Assembly: GCF_000421605.1 (NCBI RefSeq) | Contig: NZ_ATXI01000001.1 | Coordinates: forward strand, 97,835-161,834 | Source: Thermodesulfobacterium thermophilum DSM 1276 | Lineage (GTDB): Bacteria > Desulfobacterota > Thermodesulfobacteria > Thermodesulfobacteriales > Thermodesulfobacteriaceae | Direction of reading: 5' to 3' | DNA length: 64,000 nt | Shown: positions 44,800-52,900 of the stretch, piece after piece | How positions within the stretch are numbered: the stretch's first letter is position 1 | How the letters are laid out: each line of letters starts with the position of its first letter | Program-made: the position numbers and the translations under genes | The notes under the pieces: model-generated | Told to the model about the DNA's origin: nothing | Databases searched by the model: none | Seen by the model: only the letters and a program-made list of their open reading frames with translations

Positions 44800-45609
44800 A
44801 TGCCTGAACTTCCTGAAGTAGAAACTATAAGAGATCAACTAAAACCAAAGCTTTTACATCAAAAACTGGTTAAAATCGAGATATTAGACCCAGGATTTAC
44901 TAAAAAAATATCTTTTGAAAGTGCACTTAGCATAGAAGGAGAAAAACTTTTAGACATAAAAAGAAGGGGGAAATATCTTTTGTTTGTTTTTGAGAAAAAA
45001 GGTCTTTTATGGCACCTTGGTTTGACTGGAAGCTTAATTCTCTTAAAACACTGTCTTAACCAACCACCCTATAAATTTCTAAGACTGCTCCTAAAATTTG
45101 AAAACGAAATCTTGGGATACTTTGACATAAGAAAGTTTGGGAAAATAAAAACCTTTGCCCTACCCCATTTTCCTAAAGAGATAGAAAATTTAGGAGAAGA
45201 TGCGTTAGAAATAAAACAAGAAAAATTTGCTTCTATCCTTCAAGGTTCTTCAAAACCGATTAAATCCTTGCTTTTAGACCAAACAAAAATTGCAGGACTT
45301 GGAAATATCTATGTAGACGAAGCCCTTTTTAGGGCTGGAATACATCCTTTAAGAAAAGCCTGTTCGCTTAGCCATAAAGAGGTAGCGAAGCTTTACCATA
45401 CCATTAAAATGCTCCTTAGAAGGGCTATAGAATTGAGGGGTTCTTCGATAAAAAATTATTTAGATGCCTTTGGACAAGAAGGCAAGTTTCAAGAAGAACA
45501 TCTGGTTTACGGCAAAAAAGGGCAAAAATGTCCTTTTTGTGGAAAACCTTTTCAATACCTAAAACTCAATCAAAGAGGGACCACCTTCTGTCAAACCTGC
45601 CAATCTTAA
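44800..45609 (+). CDS. mutM: Formamidopyrimidine-DNA glycosylase (Fpg/MutM)
   Basis: It removes 8-oxoguanine and other oxidised purines and cleaves the abasic site. The 269 residues include the catalytic N-terminus MPELPEVETIRDQL (Pro2, Glu3), Lys near 57 in RRGKYLLF, the H2TH segment QTKIAGLGNIYVDEALFRAGIHP and the C-terminal zinc finger (CPFCGKPFQYLK...CQTCQS). All catalytic parts are intact. Confidence 0.97.
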   Translation: MPELPEVETIRDQLKPKLLHQKLVKIEILDPGFTKKISFESALSIEGEKLLDIKRRGKYLLFVFEKKGLLWHLGLTGSLILLKHCLNQPPYKFLRLLLKFENEILGYFDIRKFGKIKTFALPHFPKEIENLGEDALEIKQEKFASILQGSSKPIKSLLLDQTKIAGLGNIYVDEALFRAGIHPLRKACSLSHKEVAKLYHTIKMLLRRAIELRGSSIKNYLDAFGQEGKFQEEHLVYGKKGQKCPFCGKPFQYLKLNQRGTTFCQTCQS

Positions 45610-45638
45610 AAAAAGCGACAAAAACTTGGGTTTTACCC

Positions 45639-45667
45639 TTGACAAAAAAAGAATAATCTTTTATAAA
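45639..45667 (+). promoter_or_regulatory. Strong sigma-70 promoter of the HU gene
   Basis: TTGACA (45639-45644), a 17-bp spacer and TATAAA (45662-45667) form one of the best promoter matches in the window. TAAAGGAGGG follows as ribosome site. Confidence 0.8.
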
Positions 45668-45704
45668 ATTGAAAAATAAGAAAATTCTTCTAAAGGAGGG
45701 AATT

Positions 45705-45983
45705 ATGAACAAGGCAGACCTCGTAAAAAGGATGGCAGAGATCGCAGAAGTACCTAAGTCTACTGCTGAAAAGCTCTTAGACGCTTTTATGGAAGCTGTA
45801 GAAGAAGCAGTTTCAAAAGGAGACAAAGTAGTATTGGTTGGTTTTGGAACCTTTCAAGTGTTAAAAAGAGCTGAAAGAGAAGGAAGAAACCCCAGAACAG
45901 GCAAACCTATCAAAATCCCTGCTAAAAAGGTGGTTAAGTTTAAGCCAGGCAAAAAATTAGAAGATGCCGCTTCTAAAGCATAA
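45705..45983 (+). CDS. hup: DNA-binding protein HU
   Basis: This is a 92-residue nucleoid protein. It opens MNKADLVKRMAEIAEVPKST and contains GDKVVLVGFGTFQVLKRAEREGRNPRTG (in part: VGFGTF, GRNPRTGKPIKIPA), the DNA-clasping arm. ATG 45705 is chosen over an upstream frame extension because of AAAGGAGGG placed 5 nt before it and the family's usual N-terminus. The strong promoter and ribosome site fit an abundant protein. Confidence 0.97.
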   Translation: MNKADLVKRMAEIAEVPKSTAEKLLDAFMEAVEEAVSKGDKVVLVGFGTFQVLKRAEREGRNPRTGKPIKIPAKKVVKFKPGKKLEDAASKA

Positions 45984-45994
45984 AAAGGTTTAAA

Positions 45995-46025
45995 TTTAAC
46001 GGGGGCTGCTTTCTCCCCCGTTAAA
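45995..46025. terminator. Terminator-like hairpin between HU and the convergent gene
   Basis: An 11-bp perfect stem, TTTAACGGGGG / CCCCCGTTAAA, with a 9-nt loop follows HU. The stop codon of the convergent gene (45996-45998) is inside the stem. T-tracts are poor on both sides (CAAATAAT to the right, TTAAATTTAAACCTTTTT to the left). Confidence 0.65.
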
Positions 46026-48602
46026 CAAATAATCTCCTGTTTCTGTAGACAATCTTTTTTGGTTGTCAAGAATTATCTTTTTAAAATTCAAAAAGTTTTT
46101 CTTTTGTAATCCCTGAGTAATACCAGAAACAGTACTAATTTCCTCTTTAGTCGTAATAAGAATGGTTTGAAAGTTTGGATATTCTTCAAGAACCTTAAGT
46201 AAATTTTCTGTCAGAGCTTCTTTTTTTAAGAGATGGGCTTGATAAAAATGTTCAAAAGGAGGGAAAGACTGTGTTTTCTGCTGATACTTTTCATAAAGAT
46301 AGCTTTTAAAAAGTGGGTTCATCAAGTCCATTTCTGGAAGATTAGAGATTTCCTCTTGAGAAAGGCTGAAAATTCCTTTATCAAGTACCTTTTGAAACAG
46401 ACTCTCTTCTACCCCTATGGCTAAAACCTTTATTTTTTTGATCTTAGCAAACCTTAGAACTTCAATTAGGTTCTCAAGATTAACCCCTACTTCTACCTTT
46501 GAGAGTTCTTTTTTCAGGTATTCTGCAGAAACTTTATTTTCAAGAAACTGGTCTATCAAAGATTGATAGGAAGAAGGTAAGTCTAAAGTGATTATTAGAT
46601 TATCGTTTAGTTGATGCAGGTTTTCTAAAAATTCTCGATAAAATTGAGTAAAATCAGAAGCTGGATTTTGTCTTTCTTCTCCTATCAAGACCAGCTGAGT
46701 ATTAGACAGTTGGAGCGCAAGTTCGAAAGTAGTAATAGAAGTCTTGGTATAAAACCCCTCCGGTTTAAGCCTTACAGGAACTAAAATCCCTTGTTGAGAA
46801 TCTAAGGTTTTTTTGGAAAATATCTTGCCTGATTTTATCCATCCTTCAGTTAAAGAATTCAAGCTATGCCAAAGATTAACTACAAGCTCCGTTTCCTTTA
46901 CTGAAGAGGAAAAAAAATAACCTAACATCCCATCTTTTTCAAAAGGTTGAGGAACTAACTTAAAATATACTCCCTGGTCTATATGCTTTATCATCCAGGG
47001 AAAAGGAAATCTATGTAAATAAACCACGTTTTTAGCCTCATCCAAAACAACTTGAGAAGGGTCTTTAACCGGTAATATTTTATATCCCTTTTTCCTAAAA
47101 ACCTCTATTATTTTTTGATAAAGTAAAAACTCCTCTTCAGGATAAACCAAAACCCCTGGATTTTCTAATAGCCTATCCAACCCCACATATTCTTCTTTTT
47201 TTTCTAAAACCCTCCATACAGTATAATCTGGGTCTAAATATATCTCTTCAGGTCTTTCTTTTACCCAAACCTGAACGATTTGGTAAGGACTTGTCACATT
47301 TTTTACAAAAGAATAAGTCACGTTTTTACACACCACAGAAAATTTAACCACCACCTCACGTTCGTTTGGAGTAAGAGTATGTGGAGATGTAGACTTGATT
47401 AAAGCTAAGGTTAATTCGTAGCCTCCTTCCTTAGGTTGCAAAAATACTACCTCTCCTCTGAGATAGAGCTTTTTAAACACAGAAAAATCCGAAAAGGAAA
47501 CAAAAACTTCCGGGAAAGAAGACTTTAGATAAGTTAAAAGGTCTTCAAAAGATTGAGGGATAAAAAGTTTGGTTTCGTAAAAATGTTTTAGTCTACTTAA
47601 AAGGACTTCCTCTCCTAATCTTTGCTTAAGTTCTAAAAAGTAAAAAAAACTTTTGCTTTCTAAAGATGAGGTGCTGAGTATTTTTTTTCGCAATTCCACT
47701 TTTCCCTGAGCAACATCTTTAAAAAACAAGGCAAGTCCTTTAACCCTTTGATCTTCTTGGTAAAAAACCCCTTCTTTCAAACGTTTTTCGTTCACTAAAG
47801 CGCTAAACTCCCAAGGGTCATCCAAAATTGAAGAATTAACCAAAAGAGTATTTGAATAATCTAACTTAGGTTCCTGATCCTTTATCAAGAACACAAAAAG
47901 CTTAGAAAATGGATAAACCTCAGAAAATTTCTTATCTAAAGCTGCTAAAGCAGGCTTAACTTTTTGAAACCAAGAAGAAACCTCTTCTTTAGAGAAAACC
48001 TTGTTGTTATCTAAGGAATACAGAGAAATTTTCAAATTTTTATAGGTTAAAACTGAAGAGACAAAAGGTTCTTTCGAAAGAATTAAAACCGGAGATTTTA
48101 TCGGTTTTAGGTTTTTAAACTTATATAGCAAAAATCCCCCTTCTTCTTTTACTTCGTAATCCTCTGAGGGGATTAGCGCAAAATATCCTAGTTTTTTTGG
48201 AACCTTTAAAGTAATTTCATAAGTAAAGGGCTCCCTAGGTAAGGGGATAAACCGGTCTATGAAATTAAAAGGAACCACGGTAAAATTTACAGATTTTTCG
48301 AAATATAAAAATAATGGGCTGTTTGGCTTTTCAGCCAAAAAGGTTAAAGCCGATTCTTTAAAAGGTACTGAAGAAAAAGGTTTCCCATCTAAAATGGCTT
48401 CTTTGAAATGAAGCCCTTCTGTCTCAAAGGTTTGAATCTTTTTTTCCTGTAAAACTGTTTGCAAGCTACCTTCTATAGCATTGGGTTTTAACTCTAAATC
48501 CATTTTGAGATGCAAATAAGCTCCGTAAGACCAAAAAGGGCACAAAAACACCCCCAAAACTATTAATAATAAAAGAAAAAAAGCTGTTTTCCAGTTTGCC
48601 AT
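45996..48602 (-). CDS. Large exported protein: degenerate M1-peptidase-like region fused to a degenerate ChaN (Tiki-like) domain
   Basis: The 868-residue protein is read from ATG 48602 (AAAGGGA upstream) rather than from an ATG 16 codons earlier. An N-terminal hydrophobic segment (7-27, AFFLLLLIVLGVFLC) exports or anchors it. Residues about 30-450 follow the layout of M1 aminopeptidases (beta domain, then FFYFLELKQRLGEEVLLSRLKHFYE and a closing beta domain ending LDPDYTVWRVL), but I find no HExxH zinc motif. Residues about 636-868 resemble ChaN: VLIGEERQNPASDF in place of the usual GE-x-H, and FYQAHLLKKEALTENLLKVL. Both enzymatic modules appear to lack key residues. Function is unknown. No operon partner is adjacent. 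Confidence 0.65.
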   Translation of the reverse strand: MANWKTAFFLLLLIVLGVFLCPFWSYGAYLHLKMDLELKPNAIEGSLQTVLQEKKIQTFETEGLHFKEAILDGKPFSSVPFKESALTFLAEKPNSPLFLYFEKSVNFTVVPFNFIDRFIPLPREPFTYEITLKVPKKLGYFALIPSEDYEVKEEGGFLLYKFKNLKPIKSPVLILSKEPFVSSVLTYKNLKISLYSLDNNKVFSKEEVSSWFQKVKPALAALDKKFSEVYPFSKLFVFLIKDQEPKLDYSNTLLVNSSILDDPWEFSALVNEKRLKEGVFYQEDQRVKGLALFFKDVAQGKVELRKKILSTSSLESKSFFYFLELKQRLGEEVLLSRLKHFYETKLFIPQSFEDLLTYLKSSFPEVFVSFSDFSVFKKLYLRGEVVFLQPKEGGYELTLALIKSTSPHTLTPNEREVVVKFSVVCKNVTYSFVKNVTSPYQIVQVWVKERPEEIYLDPDYTVWRVLEKKEEYVGLDRLLENPGVLVYPEEEFLLYQKIIEVFRKKGYKILPVKDPSQVVLDEAKNVVYLHRFPFPWMIKHIDQGVYFKLVPQPFEKDGMLGYFFSSSVKETELVVNLWHSLNSLTEGWIKSGKIFSKKTLDSQQGILVPVRLKPEGFYTKTSITTFELALQLSNTQLVLIGEERQNPASDFTQFYREFLENLHQLNDNLIITLDLPSSYQSLIDQFLENKVSAEYLKKELSKVEVGVNLENLIEVLRFAKIKKIKVLAIGVEESLFQKVLDKGIFSLSQEEISNLPEMDLMNPLFKSYLYEKYQQKTQSFPPFEHFYQAHLLKKEALTENLLKVLEEYPNFQTILITTKEEISTVSGITQGLQKKNFLNFKKIILDNQKRLSTETGDYLFNGGESSPR

Positions 48603-48613
48603 ATTTTCCCTTT

Positions 48614-48641
48614 TTGAAAAATAAAAAACTTGAAATATAAT
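48614..48641 (+). promoter_or_regulatory. Predicted promoter of purQ-tatC
   Basis: TTGAAA (48614-48619), a 16-bp spacer and TATAAT (48636-48641) lie 40 nt before the purQ ATG. Confidence 0.6.
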
Positions 48642-48681
48642 TAAAAACACTATAACTTAACTCAGGAGATTTGTAAAGGCT

Positions 48682-49494
48682 ATGAAAAAACCAAGAGTTC
48701 TTGTTCTATGGGGATATGGTATAAACTGTGAAGTAGAAACTTCCTATGCTTTTAAACTTGCGGGAGGAGACCCTGAGATAGTTCATCTATCTGAAATCTT
48801 TTCTGGAGAAAAGAACCTTCTTGATTATCAAATCATCTGTTTTCCTGGGGGTTTCTTAGACGGAGATCACTTAGGGAGTGCTCAGGCTTGTGCCCACAGG
48901 TTTAAACATTTAAAACTAAAAGACGGGACTTATCTCTGGGAAAAACTTATGATTTTTCTGAAAAAAGGAGGGCTTATCTTAGGAATATGTAATGGATTTC
49001 AACTGTTGGTGAAAATGGGGCTTTTACCAGGAGGAAAATACTTAGGAGAAAGAAAGGTTACCCTTACCTATAACGACTCAGGTAAGTTTGAAGACAGATG
49101 GGTTTATCTGAAAGTAAACCCACAAACCAAATGTATCTTTTTAGAAGGTTTAGACGAACTTTACCTTCCGGTAAGGCATGGAGAAGGTAAATTTATCCCT
49201 CAGGACGAAAAAGTGCTTGAAGAGATAAAATCTCAAGGACTTATTGCCCTCCAATATATCCACCCTGAAACCCGAAAACCCACCTTAGAATATCCCTACA
49301 ACCCTAACGGGGCAGTTGAAGCCGTGGCTGGTTTAACAGACCCTACCGGACGTATTTTTGGACTTATGCCTCACCCAGAAGCCTTTAACCATTTTACCAA
49401 CCATCCTCGTTGGACTCGAGAAAAGAACCTAACAGTAGCTGGGCTTGAAATCTTTAAAAATGCAGTAAACTGGGTTAAAGCCAACTTACTTTAA
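48682..49494 (+). CDS. purQ: Phosphoribosylformylglycinamidine synthase, glutaminase subunit (PurQ-like)
   Basis: This 270-residue class I glutamine amidotransferase has the catalytic Cys in LGICNGFQLLVKMGLLP (about 107-123), VLWGYGINCEVETSYAF at the N-terminus, VRHGEGKF and the His/Glu in LMPHPEAFNHF. It is the long PurQ type (about 260-270 aa), closer to the C-terminal domain of large PurL than to the 227-aa Bacillus PurQ. PurL is not in the window. The next gene, tatC, overlaps by 1 nt (TAATG). Confidence 0.9.
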   Translation: MKKPRVLVLWGYGINCEVETSYAFKLAGGDPEIVHLSEIFSGEKNLLDYQIICFPGGFLDGDHLGSAQACAHRFKHLKLKDGTYLWEKLMIFLKKGGLILGICNGFQLLVKMGLLPGGKYLGERKVTLTYNDSGKFEDRWVYLKVNPQTKCIFLEGLDELYLPVRHGEGKFIPQDEKVLEEIKSQGLIALQYIHPETRKPTLEYPYNPNGAVEAVAGLTDPTGRIFGLMPHPEAFNHFTNHPRWTREKNLTVAGLEIFKNAVNWVKANLL

Positions 49495-50252
49495 TGTATA
49501 CCAAAAAAATAGCTCAATCTCTCAAATATCTCTTAACCTTTTGGAAGAAAAAAAGTTTCTTAATCCTTTTTTTCTTTATCTCTCTTTACATAGGTTTTTT
49601 TTTAGCCTCTCCTTATATACTTAATTTTCTTCAACATACCTACCAACAAAAGTTTGTTTTCTATAGCCTGTCAGAACCTATTACCTCCTTTTTAAAATTT
49701 TCCTTGGTTTTAACTGTTTTAGTCATTTTTCCGTTTATTTTTTATCTTATTTTAAATGCTTTGAACTTGATTTTCAATTTAAAAAAAAAGTTTTTTTGGA
49801 TGTTCTATCTATTGGGATTGGGTCTTTTTTATTTGGGGGTGGTGTTTGCCTATTTTATTACCCTACCTTATGGAATAAGGTTTTTGCTTTCCTTTCGCAC
49901 AGAAAAAATAGAGCCTTCCATTTCCTTAGGGCATTTTGTTAACTTTTTTTCTTTTTTTGTGATTGCCTTTGGGCTAATCTTTGAGCTCCCTCTTTTTTTA
50001 ACCTTTTTGTCTCTAACCAAAATATTAAATCCCTATAAAATCACCAAGTATCGCAAGGAAATCTTTTTTGGTATAGCTGTGCTTTCTGCGGTTATAACCC
50101 CAACTCCAGATGCCTTTAATATGGCCCTTTTGTCCATTCCTCTTTATGTACTCTTTGAGTTAGGAATTTTCCTTTCAAGGTTTTTGCTGAGAAGGAATCT
50201 TTTAGAAAACACTCAAAACGAAGTATTAGAATCTTCTAAAGAAAACGATTAA
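49494..50252 (+). CDS. tatC: Sec-independent protein translocase TatC (copy 1)
   Basis: This is a 252-residue membrane protein with six segments. It keeps the family features: SLSEPITSFLKFSLVLT (TatC EP motif, before TM2), FGLIFELPLFL (the conserved membrane Glu of FExP) and SAVITPTPDAFNMALLSIPLYVLFELGIFLSRF (in part: ITPTPDAFNMALLSIPLYVL). It therefore looks like a functional twin-arginine signal receptor. It stands next to purQ, without a tatA/tatB gene. A second, more divergent tatC is at 55.8 kb. Confidence 0.92.
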   Translation: MYTKKIAQSLKYLLTFWKKKSFLILFFFISLYIGFFLASPYILNFLQHTYQQKFVFYSLSEPITSFLKFSLVLTVLVIFPFIFYLILNALNLIFNLKKKFFWMFYLLGLGLFYLGVVFAYFITLPYGIRFLLSFRTEKIEPSISLGHFVNFFSFFVIAFGLIFELPLFLTFLSLTKILNPYKITKYRKEIFFGIAVLSAVITPTPDAFNMALLSIPLYVLFELGIFLSRFLLRRNLLENTQNEVLESSKEND

Positions 50253-50274
50253 TTTTATTAAACCCTTAACCACC

Positions 50275-50302
50275 TTGACAAACAAATAAATTATATTATT
50301 TT
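50275..50302 (+). promoter_or_regulatory. Promoter of the CAU tRNA gene
   Basis: A perfect TTGACA (50275-50280), a 16-bp spacer and TATTTT (50297-50302) end 15 nt before the tRNA 5' end. Confidence 0.6.
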
Positions 50303-50317
50303 TGTTAAATATATAAT

Positions 50318-50391
50318 GGGCCCGTAGCTCAGCTGGTTAGAGCCACCGGCTCATAACCGGAAGGTCCCAGGTTCGAGTCCTGGCGGGCCCA
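50318..50391 (+). tRNA. tRNA with CAU anticodon (elongator Met or Ile2)
   Basis: A full cloverleaf of 74 nt is present: acceptor GGGCCCG/CGGGCCC plus discriminator A, D-stem GCTC/GAGC, anticodon stem CCGG/CCGG with loop CTCATAA (anticodon CAT), 5-nt variable loop AGGTC, T-stem CCAGG/CCTGG with TTCGAGT. The outermost anticodon-stem pair is A-A. CCA is not encoded (next bases TTT). The G-C first acceptor pair rules out the initiator tRNA. Elongator Met and lysidine-modified Ile2 cannot be separated by eye. Confidence 0.93.
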
Positions 50392-50413
50392 TTTAAAAAT
50401 CCATATAATCTAT

Positions 50414-51253
50414 ATGTCTTTTAAAACAAAAGACTTTTATAACTTTTTAAATCAACTTGCTCCACTTACCATAGCAGAACCACAAGATAATAATGGTCTA
50501 CAGGTAGGGTCTTTTGAAGATGAAGTTTCTGGGGTTCTCTTGGTTGTAGACCTTACCTCTAAGGCCATAGATTATGCTTTGGAAAACCGACTTAATCTTA
50601 TTATAAGTCATCATCCGTTTATTTTTAAACCTCTAACCCAAATAATAAAAGAAGACCCTAAAGGCCATCTTATCTATCGGTTAATCCAAGAAAAGATAAA
50701 TCTTATCTCATGGCACACACCATTAGACAAGATAGAAGAAGGGGTCTCAGAGGCAATCTTAAGGGCTTTAAATCTCAAAGGGGAACGGTTTATCTCTTTG
50801 CAAGAAAAAAATCAAAAAGTTTTTGGATTAGGAAGGGTTGTATATTTAAAAAAATCTATTAAACTGCAAGACTTAGCTAAAAAATTAGGAAAAGTTCTTA
50901 AAAGTTGGGTGATGGTGGTAGGAGACTTAGAGACCCCTATCAAAGCCTTTGGGGTATGTGGAGGTTCAGGGGCTTTTTTAAAAGATGAGCTTAAGAACTT
51001 AGGGATTAACACCCTGATAACCTCAGACGTAAAATACCACGTAGCAAAAGATTCTTTAGAAGAAGGGTTTAATTTTATAGTCATAGACCATGGAATAGCA
51101 GAAGGTTTGGTACTTGACTGGTTAAAAACATCTCTGGTTAAATTTATAACTTCTTATAACCTTAATCTCAAAATAGAAATTTTTAGAGAACCTAGTCCAT
51201 ATCAAATATTATTGACGGAGGAGAATAAATGCAAGAGGAAATTCTGCGATTGA
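50414..51253 (+). CDS. NIF3-family dinuclear metal protein (YbgI/YqfO type)
   Basis: This 279-residue NIF3-like protein has the metal ligands in NLIISHHPFIFKPL (His-His, about residues 64-77), ISWHTPLD (about 102-109) and the C-terminal VIDHGIAEG (His and Glu). The single-domain, short form lacks the inserted PII-like domain seen in Firmicutes. It is often annotated as GTP cyclohydrolase 1 type 2 homologue; the true reaction is unknown. The CdsZ-type gene starts inside it (25-nt overlap), a neighbourhood that is conserved in many bacteria. Confidence 0.92.
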   Translation: MSFKTKDFYNFLNQLAPLTIAEPQDNNGLQVGSFEDEVSGVLLVVDLTSKAIDYALENRLNLIISHHPFIFKPLTQIIKEDPKGHLIYRLIQEKINLISWHTPLDKIEEGVSEAILRALNLKGERFISLQEKNQKVFGLGRVVYLKKSIKLQDLAKKLGKVLKSWVMVVGDLETPIKAFGVCGGSGAFLKDELKNLGINTLITSDVKYHVAKDSLEEGFNFIVIDHGIAEGLVLDWLKTSLVKFITSYNLNLKIEIFREPSPYQILLTEENKCKRKFCD

Positions 51254-51996
51254 TAGAGCTTCAAAACTTAGACTTAGAAATCCTTAAGATAGAAAAAGCC
51301 GTACAAGAAATACCTCAAAGTCTTCAAAAAGCACAAAAAGAAAAAGATCAGTTGTTCAACAAAATAGAACATTTTAAAAACCTGATAGAAGAAAAAACCA
51401 AACAAAAAAACCTTTTTGAAGAGGAATTAAAACAGGAATACCAAAGGCTTAAAAGCACCCAGGCAAGATTAGTCCAGATAAGAGGTACCAGAGAATATCA
51501 GCTTCTCTTAAGAGAGATAGAAGAAATCAAAAAGGCTAACAAACAAAAAGAAGAAGAAATCTTAAAGTTGATGGAAGAGATAGAAAAGTTAGAACAAGAA
51601 AAAAGAAAATTAGAAGAGGAGTTTGCCAAGGTAGAAGAAATTTTTAACCAGGAAAAACAAAAGTTTGATGATTATTGTAACCAGCTAAATCAGGAAAAGG
51701 CCAAACTTATAGAACAAAGGATAAGTTTAAGTAAAAAAATACCTGCCAGACTCTTAAAAAAATACGAGCTTTTAAGGGAAAGAAAAGGAGGAATAGGAAT
51801 AGCCCCGGTCGATAACTATGTATGTGAAGGATGCCATATGGCCATACCTCCGCAACTCTATAATGAAATCCAAAGAGATAATAGATACTACGAATGTCCC
51901 CACTGTAAAAGACTGATCTTTTTTAAAAAGTTTTATCTACCGGAAGAACCTTCCGAACCAGCCTTAGAAGAAAAAGATGCCTCCTCAGCTTCTTAA
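51229..51996 (+). CDS. CdsZ-type protein: coiled coil plus C4 zinc ribbon
   Basis: It has 255 residues. The N-terminal 180 are a long antiparallel coiled coil (many Glu/Lys/Leu heptads, e.g. EILKLMEEIEKLEQEKRKLE), followed by a zinc ribbon (YVCEGCHMAIPPQLYNEIQRDNRYYECPHCKRLIFF: C-x2-C...C-x2-C). This architecture is the C4-type zinc ribbon family (CdsZ in Chlamydia; usually paired with NIF3). Exact role is unclear; it may bind nucleic acid. ATG 51229 with GGAGGAG upstream; tsaC overlaps its end by 20 nt. Confidence 0.9.
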   Translation: MQEEILRLIELQNLDLEILKIEKAVQEIPQSLQKAQKEKDQLFNKIEHFKNLIEEKTKQKNLFEEELKQEYQRLKSTQARLVQIRGTREYQLLLREIEEIKKANKQKEEEILKLMEEIEKLEQEKRKLEEEFAKVEEIFNQEKQKFDDYCNQLNQEKAKLIEQRISLSKKIPARLLKKYELLRERKGGIGIAPVDNYVCEGCHMAIPPQLYNEIQRDNRYYECPHCKRLIFFKKFYLPEEPSEPALEEKDASSAS

Positions 51997-52612
51997 ACTT
52001 AAAAAAGACCTTTCTAATCTGGAAGATATTGCTAACCAGACTGCCCAATTTTTAAAAAAACAGGGTGTAGGTGCTATTCCTACAGAAACCTTTTATGGTC
52101 TGGCTACAGACCCTTTTTCAGATAAGGCCTTAGAAAAACTTTTTTTACTCAAAAATAGGCCTCAACACAAACCGATCCTTCTTCTTATAGGAGAGAGAGA
52201 ACAACTTTATTTTTTAGTAGAAGAAATTCCTCCGATTGCAGAGAGACTTATAGAAAAATTCTGGCCAGGACCTTTAACCATAGTTTTTCCAGCTAAAAAA
52301 AACCTTTCTGATTATCTAACCGCAGGAACAGGAACCATCGGGATAAGGCTTTCCTCTTCTCCGGTAGTAAAGGCCATTATCCAGGCCTTTGGTAAACCTA
52401 TAACCGGAACCAGTGCTAACCTTTCAGAAAAATCTCCTTGTACTTCTCCTGAAGAAGTTATACAACAACTTCCAGATCTTGACTTTATAGTCGATTATGG
52501 CTATTTAGAAGCGACTTCTCCATCTACGGTAGTTTCTGTGGTAAATAATCAACTTTCCTTGATTAGAGCTGGTGCTATACCTTTTAAAAACATCTTAAAT
52601 TTATTTCTCTAA
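51977..52612 (+). CDS. L-threonylcarbamoyladenylate synthase (TsaC/Sua5/YrdC family)
   Basis: It makes the threonylcarbamoyl-AMP used for t6A37 tRNA modification. The 211 residues contain GVGAIPTETFYGLATDPFS (in part: PTETFYGLATDPFS), KPILLLIGE, FWPGPLTIVFPAKK, GTIGIRLSSSPVV and TGTSANLSEKSPCTSP with the C-terminal SLIRAGAI. It lacks the extra Sua5 C-terminal domain, so it is TsaC-like. It ends 1 nt from the convergent zinc-ribbon gene. Confidence 0.94.
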   Translation: MPPQLLKLKKDLSNLEDIANQTAQFLKKQGVGAIPTETFYGLATDPFSDKALEKLFLLKNRPQHKPILLLIGEREQLYFLVEEIPPIAERLIEKFWPGPLTIVFPAKKNLSDYLTAGTGTIGIRLSSSPVVKAIIQAFGKPITGTSANLSEKSPCTSPEEVIQQLPDLDFIVDYGYLEATSPSTVVSVVNNQLSLIRAGAIPFKNILNLFL

Positions 52613-52613
52613 A

Positions 52614-52835
52614 CTACTCCTCAGCCAGTTCTAATTCTATATATGAATGGCCACATTCGTAACATTTAACATCTAACACCCCTTCTAAAAGGGCTACATA
52701 AAGGGTATCCCCCCCACATACTTTACATATCTCTCCTACATTTTCCTCTTCTATTGCTTTTATGATATCTTCCTTTAACTCTTCTGGAATATCTGGGTCA
52801 AAAATAACCTTCACCCTAACCTCCTGCACACTCAA
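52614..52835 (-). CDS. Small zinc-ribbon protein, unknown
   Basis: It has 73 residues. The first 35 are acidic (IFDPDIPEELKEDIIKAIEE); the second half has CKVCGGDTLY...VKCYECGHSYIELEL (CxxC-16-CxxC), a zinc ribbon. I do not recognise a named family. It begins with ATG 52835 preceded by a GGAGG-like GGTTAGGG and is 65 nt downstream of nadB on the same strand, with its stop 1 nt from the convergent tsaC. Confidence 0.72.
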   Translation of the reverse strand: MSVQEVRVKVIFDPDIPEELKEDIIKAIEEENVGEICKVCGGDTLYVALLEGVLDVKCYECGHSYIELELAEE

Positions 52836-52900
52836 TTTTTATTAATCTTATCAAAAATTTTCATTTTGTAAAGCTAATTTTCGCCAATTTTTTAACTTTT

